Positions 14,741-21,082 of a stretch of 24,683 nucleotides of DNA are shown here, one piece after another; the first letter of the stretch is position 1; each line of letters starts with the position of its first letter. Where the stretch lies: the NCBI GenBank assembly GCA_014379065.1, contig JACMMM010000303.1, positions 1 to 24,683 of the forward strand. Reading direction: 5' to 3'. Made by a program: the position numbers and the translations under genes. This stretch comes from Saprospiraceae bacterium. GTDB lineage: Bacteria; Bacteroidota; Bacteroidia; Chitinophagales; Saprospiraceae. The notes under the pieces are model-generated. The model searched no databases. It was not told the origin of the DNA and saw only the letters and a program-made list of their open reading frames with translations.

Positions 14741-15349
14741 ATGAAAAACAACGAAATTCCTCTCCTCCCTGGCGTTTACTACCATATCTTCAATCACGCA
14801 AACGGATTTGAAAACCTCTTCCACAACGAAGGAAACTATTTGTATTTCTTGAAAAAGTACGCCGAGCATATCCCACCAGTGGCAGATACATTGGCTTACT
14901 GTCTGATGCCAAATCATATTCACTTAATGGTGCGCATTAAACCGGAGAACCAACTTCCCGAAAGTTTAAAACTTTCGGGAAGTTCCGTTTCTCAAAAAAT
15001 CAGCCGCCGTTTCGGCAACCTTTTTAGCGCTTATGCTCAAGCATTCATCAAACAACAGTCTAGGATGGGCAGCTTATTCATTCCCAATTTCAAGCGGAAA
15101 CCAGTCGAAAACGATGGATATTTTGCCAATCTAATTCACTACGTCCATTATAACCCAATCGAAAGTGACTTCGTATCACATCCTGCCGAATGGCCGCATT
15201 CTTCGTTCATGAGCCTGTTGTCCGACAAACCCAGTCGCTTATCGCGTGATGAAGTTCTAGCGTTTTTTGGTGGACGAGATGCCTTCCTAGCCGCGCATGA
15301 GATAAAGCCTGATGACCGGTTTTTAAAAATGGTTAGTGAGTGGTATTAA
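14741..15349 (+). CDS. REP-associated tyrosine transposase (RAYT, Y1/IS200-like)
   Basis: A 202-residue single-domain HUH transposase. Visible motifs are PGVYYHIFNHANG (strand 1), CLMPNHIHLMVRI with the HUH pair His59 and His61, and LIHYVHYNPIE with the probable catalytic Tyr134 (Tyr137 is the alternative). Family knowledge: RAYTs cut and join single-stranded DNA at REP palindromes and are usually single-copy, domesticated genes. Here residues 71-82 (QLPESLKLSGSS) are encoded by a 33-nt palindrome, and a second copy of that palindrome lies 80 nt after the stop. The variable loop after IKPEN is where the palindrome-coded residues fall, so the fold may tolerate it. The gene splits the sbcD-sbcC neighbourhood and has its own promoter. 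Confidence 0.9.
   Translation: MKNNEIPLLPGVYYHIFNHANGFENLFHNEGNYLYFLKKYAEHIPPVADTLAYCLMPNHIHLMVRIKPENQLPESLKLSGSSVSQKISRRFGNLFSAYAQAFIKQQSRMGSLFIPNFKRKPVENDGYFANLIHYVHYNPIESDFVSHPAEWPHSSFMSLLSDKPSRLSRDEVLAFFGGRDAFLAAHEIKPDDRFLKMVSEWY
14952..14984. repeat. REP-like palindrome inside the RAYT coding sequence
   Basis: Arms AACTTCCCGAAAGTTT (14952-14967) and its exact complement (14969-14984) flank a single central A. The 33 nt are read through in frame by the transposase gene. An otherwise identical element with a central T lies at 15430-15462. Confidence 0.95.
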
Positions 15350-15429
15350 TGGGCTTCCACCCTGGGGTTGAATCAAAAGTCGGAAGGCTGTTTTTTTCAC
15401 CAAATCATGTTTTGCTTTCGCAGGAATCC

Positions 15430-15462
15430 AACTTCCCGAAAGTTTTAAACTTTCGGGAAGTT
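15430..15462. repeat. REP-like palindrome downstream of the RAYT gene
   Basis: The same 16-nt arms as the internal copy (15430-15445 and 15447-15462), with central T instead of A; read from the other strand it equals the first copy. The left flanking CC and a G/C-rich right flank are also shared. The gap it lies in (15350-15565) shows no gene. Confidence 0.95.
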
Positions 15463-15565
15463 CGGTTATGCAACAGATAAATTTTTTCCACTCAGACAAA
15501 TTCAGTCATTCACCAATTTTTGATACAATCCCAAGATTCTCAGGTCTTTCTAAAAACGCAAGCCG

Positions 15566-16435
15566 ATGAAAAAAGCCATTGACTTTTTTATAACCCGCCC
15601 AGCCCGCTTTTTTGTTTTGGCCGCTTTGCTCTGGGGTGGATTTATGTGCTTCCTCAACTACAAAGACGGAGCAGACTTCAGTTGGCACGACCTGTTGGTA
15701 GAGGCCAACGGGATGATTTTTGACTTGCTCGTATTCGGCATTTTGCTTTCAATTTATGAGGCATTGAGAAATAAAAGAGATAAAATCGAACGACTGCACG
15801 AAGAAATAGACGATTATCGGGGGTGGGATGAAAAAGAGGCGATGTATAGGATTGTAGGAGCAGTGAAGAGGCTGAATAAATTGGGGGTAACAACAGACAT
15901 CAATTTAGGAAATTGTTACTTAGAGGGAGCACGTTTCTTTGGCGCAAAACTTAAAAGGTCAAATTTAAGATATTTAAACCTTGAGAAGGCCGATTTTGGT
16001 TGGGCAGAACTACAAGGCGCTAACCTTCATAATGCGAATCTAAGCATGGCGAATCTTTGGGCTGCAAACCTTCAAGGGGCAAACCTTGAAGAAGCAAGGT
16101 TAGTAAGTACAAAACTCTTTAAAGCAGAACTCATTGAGGCAAATCTCTATTTGGCAAACCTTTGGGAAGCAGATTTTCGGGAAGCAAATCTTATGAGAGC
16201 AAACCTTCGAAGAGCAAGGCTCGAGAGGTCAAATTTTTTTAAGGCAGAGCTTATCGGCGCAAATTTGCAAGGGGCAAATTTTGAAGACTCTTGTCTCGAA
16301 GGAGCTAACTTTCAAGGTGCAATTGTAGACAAGGATTGGTTTGAAAAATTAAGCAAGTGGAATGTCAAAGGCCGAGAAGAAATCAAAGCAAAATACCTCA
16401 TTGACCAAAAAGGAGTGCTACAAGAAAAACAATGA
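15566..16435 (+). CDS. Membrane-anchored pentapeptide-repeat protein
   Basis: A 289-residue protein. Two hydrophobic segments lie at about residues 15-35 and 50-68, followed by a charged helical linker (RNKRDKIERLHEEIDDYR). Residues about 112-255 are some 28 pentapeptide repeats of the A(N/D)LXX type (GANLHNANLSMANLWAANLQ and similar), which fold as a right-handed quadrilateral beta-helix. The C-terminal 30 residues are charged and non-repetitive. Some soluble members mimic DNA and bind gyrase; this membrane form is of unknown function. Its stop overlaps the sbcC start by ATGA (16432-16435), so it is coupled to sbcC. Coding bases look clearly AT-richer than sbcD and sbcC, suggesting later arrival. 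Confidence 0.88.
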   Translation: MKKAIDFFITRPARFFVLAALLWGGFMCFLNYKDGADFSWHDLLVEANGMIFDLLVFGILLSIYEALRNKRDKIERLHEEIDDYRGWDEKEAMYRIVGAVKRLNKLGVTTDINLGNCYLEGARFFGAKLKRSNLRYLNLEKADFGWAELQGANLHNANLSMANLWAANLQGANLEEARLVSTKLFKAELIEANLYLANLWEADFREANLMRANLRRARLERSNFFKAELIGANLQGANFEDSCLEGANFQGAIVDKDWFEKLSKWNVKGREEIKAKYLIDQKGVLQEKQ

Positions 16436-18843
16436 TCCTCAACAACTTAAAACTCTCCAACTACAAACAATACAGCCACCTCGAACTAGAATTCCGGGAA
16501 GGCCTGGTCGGCATTATCGGCAAAAACGGCGCGGGCAAATCCACCATTTTCGAGGCGATCTTGTACTGTCTTTTTGGACGGGATGAAGGCAACAAAGCCC
16601 ATGTCCGCTCGGCATTCGCGGATCCAAAAGCCACGGTAGAATTGCAATTGGATTTCATGATTGGTGAGATCGGCTATCGGGTGCGGCGCGAGTTTCGGGG
16701 CAAAGCCCTGGCCGTTGGGGCCGAGTTTTATAAGAACGATGTGCTAGTGGCCAAGAGCGTTTCGCCTGTCAACGACGAGTTGGTGAAAGTGCTTCACATG
16801 GAACGCGATGCTTTCAAACGCTCCGTTTTTTCTGGCCAAAAAGAACTCTCAGAACTTTCAGATACTTCTGGAGAAGCCCGCAAGCGCATGGTGCGCCGGA
16901 TGCTCGGTCTAGATACACTCGACGATGCACAGTCTCGAGTGAACACTGATCTCCGAGACCTCAGCAGCCAAGCCGCCGGCCAACGCCAAAACCTTCTTTC
17001 CGACGACTCCAGAGAAAGCCTGAAAAGTGAGATGGCCGAGCGTGAAAAAGCACTGGAAACGAATAGTTTGGCGGTAAAAAACGAACGGCAAATACTCCAG
17101 GGTATCCAGGAAAAACACCGAGCCGAGAAGGAAAAATTTGACCAGGAGGAAACCCGATTCAAACGCCACAGCACCTTGCGCAACGAACTCGCACAAGCCG
17201 ATGAACGACGCGCAGGATTGATTTTGCAGGTAGAAAACCTGAAAAAAAAGGAAGCGGACTTACATCAGCAAAAGGCAACTCAAGATAATATTCGAGCCGA
17301 ATTTACTGGCTACGAAGCCGAGAAAAAAGCGTTTGATGCATTGGAACACGAGCGCTCGAAGCATATCAACCGCGAAGCACGGTTGACTAAAATCGCGGAG
17401 ACGAGTGAGCAATTAGCTGCCACGGTTTTAAAGATCAAGACCTTGGCGGAGCAGTCGGCGGAGCGGCCTAGCATAGCATCAGCATTGGTTGAAAAACAAA
17501 AATCTGTAGCCAACTTGGAAGCCGAAATGGAAACCAAGCGCGGCGATCTCCGCAGTATTGACCAACAGATCGGCGGCATACAAGCGGGTGTACGCGAGCG
17601 CTCTGAAAAGTTGGAACGCCTGCGAGCATTGGGCAGCGAAGGCAATTGCCCTACCTGCCTCCAACCTTTGCTCGATGGCTACGAACGCGCGTTGGCAGAA
17701 CTGGAAAATGAAATCATTGCGCTGCAAACCAAGCAGTTGCAGCAACTGGAAGTCCAGAAAAAAACCGTCACTGAAGCGGGGCTTTCCTTGAAAACGCAAC
17801 AAGCCACCACCCGCTTGGAGGCCGAAAAATTACTTCAGGAACAGACACGCTTGACCGAAGTCGCTCGCCAGCAAACAACCGAAGAAAACCAAAAGCGACA
17901 ACTGGAAAGTCGCCTCACCGCCGACGAAACCATCCTCCGCGAGATCGGCGAAGTCCATTTTGATGAGGCGGCTTATCAAAGCGTAAAAGCAAAACTTGCA
18001 GCACAAGAGCCGCGATACCGCGAATTTTTATCGCAAGAAAACTACCTTGCCCGCGAACTTCCGGCCACCCTGTCCGCCCTGAAATCTGCTGAATCGGGGA
18101 TTGCCGAAGCCGGTCAAAAAATCGCCACGCTGACGGCAGAACTTGCCACCGTTGGCTATGATGAGCAGGCGTACAATCTTGCTAAACAGGCCGTTACCAA
18201 TTTTACCGAGGCGTTTCAGGCACAAACCGAGACTTTGCGAGCCTTGGAAAAAACGGGCCTCGAACTCCAAAACGAGCAATCAAAATCCACAGAAAAGCTT
18301 CGCATCAACGAGCGCATCCTTGCCCAAATCAGCGACAAATTGGAAGAGGTAGAACTGCTTCGAAGGCTTACCGAAATGCTCGGACTGTTCAAAACCGAAA
18401 TCCTGGAAAAAGTAAGCCCAGGCATCTCGCTCGAAGCCAGCGATTTGTTCAACCGTATCACAAAAGGCAAATACGAGGGCATCCGTGTGGACGAGAATTT
18501 TGACTTCGCCATCACCGACGGCGGGATATTTTACCCCATTGAGCGGTTTAGCGGTGGAGAGGTGGATCTCGCCAACTTCTGCCTGCGCATCGCCATCACA
18601 AAAGCCATCATGGATCTGAGCGGCTCGTCGGCTGAAAGGCGGATGGAGTTTCTCGCGTTCGACGAGATTTTTGGCAGCCAGGACGAGGAGCGTCGAATGG
18701 AAATGATGCTGGCGCTCAACTATTTACAGGAGCAATTCCGGCAGATTTACATCGTGTCACATATTGACAGTTTGAAGGATTTTTTCCCGCACTTGCTGGA
18801 AGTGCAATTTGCGGCGGAGGGAAGCACGGCGGTTTGGAGATGA
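16432..18843 (+). CDS. sbcC: Exonuclease subunit SbcC (Rad50-type SMC ATPase)
   Basis: An 803-residue SMC-like ATPase, shorter than E. coli SbcC (about 1050) but near Rad50-like sizes. The Walker A is GKNGAGKST (residues 30-38). Two long coiled-coil arms (about 170-395 and 420-640) flank a zinc hook CPTC at 406-409. The C-terminal head has the ABC signature FSGGEVDLANF (from 706) and Walker B LAFDE with Asp744 and Glu745. With SbcD it forms an ATP-dependent nuclease acting on hairpins, palindromes and blocked ends. It is translationally coupled to the pentapeptide gene. A large inverted repeat follows the stop, in the convergent gap with rsmI. Confidence 0.94.
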   Translation: MILNNLKLSNYKQYSHLELEFREGLVGIIGKNGAGKSTIFEAILYCLFGRDEGNKAHVRSAFADPKATVELQLDFMIGEIGYRVRREFRGKALAVGAEFYKNDVLVAKSVSPVNDELVKVLHMERDAFKRSVFSGQKELSELSDTSGEARKRMVRRMLGLDTLDDAQSRVNTDLRDLSSQAAGQRQNLLSDDSRESLKSEMAEREKALETNSLAVKNERQILQGIQEKHRAEKEKFDQEETRFKRHSTLRNELAQADERRAGLILQVENLKKKEADLHQQKATQDNIRAEFTGYEAEKKAFDALEHERSKHINREARLTKIAETSEQLAATVLKIKTLAEQSAERPSIASALVEKQKSVANLEAEMETKRGDLRSIDQQIGGIQAGVRERSEKLERLRALGSEGNCPTCLQPLLDGYERALAELENEIIALQTKQLQQLEVQKKTVTEAGLSLKTQQATTRLEAEKLLQEQTRLTEVARQQTTEENQKRQLESRLTADETILREIGEVHFDEAAYQSVKAKLAAQEPRYREFLSQENYLARELPATLSALKSAESGIAEAGQKIATLTAELATVGYDEQAYNLAKQAVTNFTEAFQAQTETLRALEKTGLELQNEQSKSTEKLRINERILAQISDKLEEVELLRRLTEMLGLFKTEILEKVSPGISLEASDLFNRITKGKYEGIRVDENFDFAITDGGIFYPIERFSGGEVDLANFCLRIAITKAIMDLSGSSAERRMEFLAFDEIFGSQDEERRMEMMLALNYLQEQFRQIYIVSHIDSLKDFFPHLLEVQFAAEGSTAVWR

Positions 18844-18844
18844 A

Positions 18845-19025
18845 AATATCCAATATCCAACAAGGGTTTTTCAAATATCCAATATCCAACAAGGAATTTC
18901 CAATGTCCAAGTAGGACTAGCGCTTGGCGACTCACACTGAAATTAAAGATATAATATCCCACAACAGATACTAAGCCCGGAGCCCACTTGGAAATTGGAA
19001 ATTCCTTGTTGGATATTGGATATTT
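18845..19025. repeat. 32-bp perfect inverted repeat of AATATCCAATATCCAACAAGG words between sbcC and rsmI
   Basis: 18873-18904 and 18994-19025 are perfect reverse complements of 32 nt. The word AATATCCAATATCCAACAAGG also occurs just upstream as a direct copy (18845-18865), so the left side is a tandem and the right side its inverse. It fills the convergent gap between sbcC and rsmI and ends at the first base of the rsmI stop triplet. A bidirectional terminator role is possible, but no long T run follows. Confidence 0.9.
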
Positions 19026-19687
19026 CATCCCCCGCTCACGACCACCACAATCTCCCCCTTTACCTCCTTTGAGGTAAAATGCGTGAGCAATTCCGAGAGT
19101 GGGGCCGTTTTCACCTCTTCAAACTTTTTGCTGAGTTCCCGAGCCACGCAGGCTTGCCGTTCCGCGCCGCAGTGCGCGATGAGTTCTTCCAGACATTTTA
19201 CCAACCGAAATGGCGATTCGTAGAGCACGAAGGTGTGCGGCAGGGTGGCAAGATATTTCAACCGTGTTTGGCGGCCTTTTTTGTGCGGCAAAAAACCCTC
19301 GAAATGGAAGGTGTCGCAAGGCAGACCACTGGCCACCAAGGCGGGAACAAAAGCCGTGGCACCCGGCAAACATTCTACTCGAACGCCCCGGCGATGGCAG
19401 GCACGCGCCAATAAAAAACCGGGATCAGAAATGCCCGGTGTGCCCGCATCGGATATGAGCGCCATGGTCACGCCGGAAGCCAACTCGTCCACCACATGCT
19501 CTACTTTTGCGTGTTCGTTGTGGGCGTGGAAAGCGCGGAGATGCGTTTTTATTTCATAATGGTCGAGTAGTCGGCGGCTTGTACGGGTGTCCTCCGCCAA
19601 TACTACGGTTACCTCTTTGAGCACCCGAATGGCGCGCAAGGTGATGTCTTCGAGGTTGCCGATGGGCGTTGGGACGATGTAGAGCAT
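19025..19687 (-). CDS. rsmI: 16S rRNA (cytidine(1402)-2'-O)-methyltransferase
   Basis: A 220-residue tetrapyrrole-methylase-fold protein, the usual core length for RsmI. It methylates the ribose of C1402 in 16S rRNA with SAM. Diagnostic motifs are MLYIVPTPIGNLEDITLRA at the start, AEDTRTSRRLLDHY, LISDAGTPGISDPG, CLPGATAFVPALVASGLP, FEGFLPHKKGRQ and LYESPFRL. The ATG at 19687 is immediately preceded on the sense strand by a G-poor repeat arm. It is convergent with sbcC and downstream of purS on the same strand. Confidence 0.96.
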   Translation of the reverse strand: MLYIVPTPIGNLEDITLRAIRVLKEVTVVLAEDTRTSRRLLDHYEIKTHLRAFHAHNEHAKVEHVVDELASGVTMALISDAGTPGISDPGFLLARACHRRGVRVECLPGATAFVPALVASGLPCDTFHFEGFLPHKKGRQTRLKYLATLPHTFVLYESPFRLVKCLEELIAHCGAERQACVARELSKKFEEVKTAPLSELLTHFTSKEVKGEIVVVVSGG

Positions 19688-19695
19688 GGGACGTT

Positions 19696-19785
19696 GGATG
19701 TTGAACTCTGGACATTGGACTCTGGACGTTGGATTCTGGATTCACGAGTGCAAGTCCAACGTCCAATGTCCAGAGTCCAACGTCC
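19696..19785. repeat. Inverted repeat of GGACGTTGGACATTGGACTC words between purS and rsmI
   Basis: 19696-19720 pairs with 19761-19785 with two mismatches in 25 bp. Both arms are strings of GGACGTTGG, GGACATTGG and ACTCTGG or their complements. One arm abuts the purS stop (19786-19788) and the other runs to within 10 nt of the rsmI ATG. On the sense strand of rsmI the start-proximal arm is C/A/T-rich. Confidence 0.88.
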
Positions 19786-20037
19786 TCAGGCGGATTTAAT
19801 CGAAAATGAATAAGTTTCCATAATCAGGTTCGCCAACAATTTCTGGCAGGCGGTGTCCACTTTTTGACGGGCTTCGGTTTCGGAATTGGCTTCCAGCGTC
19901 ATGCTTACGTGGCGACCGATGCGCACATCTACAATGCCCGCAAGGTCGAGGTGTTTCATATTGTTCACCACGGCTTTGCCCTGTGGGTCGAGCAGTTCGC
20001 GGTGGGGCATGATGTCAATTTCGGCGATAAACTTCAT
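19786..20037 (-). CDS. purS: Phosphoribosylformylglycinamidine synthase subunit PurS
   Basis: An 83-residue protein of PurS length. It begins MKFIAEIDIMPHRELLDPQG, contains KAVVNNMKHLDLAGIVDVRIG and ends after ACQKLLANLIMETYSFSI, all typical of the family. PurS bridges PurL and PurQ in the three-part FGAM synthase of de novo purine synthesis. Neither partner is in the window. It is flanked on both sides by inverted repeats (19696-19785 and 20073-20138). Confidence 0.92.
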   Translation of the reverse strand: MKFIAEIDIMPHRELLDPQGKAVVNNMKHLDLAGIVDVRIGRHVSMTLEANSETEARQKVDTACQKLLANLIMETYSFSIKSA

Positions 20038-20072
20038 GGTGTTGTTTATTTGTTGATGTGGTGATTTGGTTG

Positions 20073-20138
20073 GCCACTAATTGCACAAATTTTCACTAAA
20101 TTGAGTCAATATTAGTGAAAATTCGTGCAATTAGTGGC
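20073..20138. repeat. 27-bp inverted repeat, GCCACTAATTGCAC family, copy 2
   Basis: 20073-20099 pairs with 20112-20138 with one mismatch in 27 bp around a 12-nt loop. The outer GCCACTAATTGCAC core is identical to the element at 2406-2490. It lies between pssA and purS on the minus strand. Confidence 0.9.
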
Positions 20139-20142
20139 TAGA

Positions 20143-20859
20143 TTATCCTGCAATGATTTTATTTTTAAAAATGACAGACAAAACAATGTAACAGATGATG
20201 ATGACCGACAAAGCCAGTTCTTTCAAAAAGAAAACAAGCACAGCGAACAAGGCCAAAAACGCGAGGTTGAACACATTGCTCTTCCAATCAAAACGTTTTA
20301 TTTTCATGCCAAACATCGGAATTTCGCTCACCAAAAGCCAGGATAGCAGCCCGACAAGTCCGTATAAAAACCATTGATTTTCAATCATGTCCTTCAATCC
20401 AAACCGATTGTGGTGTGCGGTCAAAGCAAGTCCGAGCACAAATACGGTACAAGCTGGGGTGCTAAGTCCGATGAAATAATTTGCTTGCCGGGTATCCAAA
20501 TTGAACTTTGCCAATCTCAACGCCGAAAAGGCGGAAAGGATAAACGCGGGTAGGGCATAAATTTCTACCAATGAGTTTCCAAAAGCAGCAGTGATCGAAA
20601 TATCCCCACTCAACAAACGATACAATATCGCTCCAGGAACTACCCCAAAACTCACCACGTCCGCGAGTGAATCAAGTTCCTTGCCCAACGGCGAACTTAC
20701 CTTTAATGCCCTTGCCACCATCCCGTCCAAGTAATCAAACACGAATGACCCAAGGGTAAAAAGGGCCGCCATTTCGGGCTGCCAGTAAAATGTGTGGAGC
20801 AAAGCGCAACAGCCGCAGAACAGGTTGGCAAGTGTGAGTGCGTTGGGGAGATGTTTCAT
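20143..20859 (-). CDS. pssA: CDP-diacylglycerol-serine O-phosphatidyltransferase
   Basis: A 238-residue membrane enzyme that makes phosphatidylserine from CDP-diacylglycerol and serine, the precursor of phosphatidylethanolamine. The CDP-alcohol phosphatidyltransferase signature is complete: Asp42, Asp45, Gly46, Ala49, Arg50, Gly59, Asp63 and Asp67 in the stretch from DYLDGMVAR to LDSLADVVSFG. The N-terminus MKHLPNALTLANLFCG is the usual PssA start, and six to eight hydrophobic segments follow. The frame extends three codons upstream to a TTG, but the ATG at 20859 fits the family and lies 6 nt from a perfect -7 box, so the mRNA may be leaderless. purS follows 105 nt downstream. Confidence 0.93.
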   Translation of the reverse strand: MKHLPNALTLANLFCGCCALLHTFYWQPEMAALFTLGSFVFDYLDGMVARALKVSSPLGKELDSLADVVSFGVVPGAILYRLLSGDISITAAFGNSLVEIYALPAFILSAFSALRLAKFNLDTRQANYFIGLSTPACTVFVLGLALTAHHNRFGLKDMIENQWFLYGLVGLLSWLLVSEIPMFGMKIKRFDWKSNVFNLAFLALFAVLVFFLKELALSVIIICYIVLSVIFKNKIIAG

Positions 20860-20865
20860 CGGCGG

Positions 20866-20873
20866 CAAAAGTA
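20866..20873 (-). promoter_or_regulatory. Bacteroidota -7 box of pssA (TACTTTTG)
   Basis: On the minus strand TACTTTTG is a perfect TAnnTTTG match, followed by CCGCCG and then the pssA ATG. The spacing places transcription start at or within a few bases of the ATG. No convincing -33 element was found. Confidence 0.55.
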
Positions 20874-21082
20874 GAGAATCTCTGGCGAAGCTTATTTTGC
20901 TAATTTCGCGGCATTAATATAGAATTTTATACAGCTAGAAGGGCTTTCAGTTTGGATTTCACCATTTTAAGAAAACTTTGACAACCACAGCCGCCAACAA
21001 TGCGTATTGTTTTTGCGTCTTGGGGTGTACATTGCCCCAATATCCAGGCATATCCTAAATAACCCGATTTTAACAGCATACC

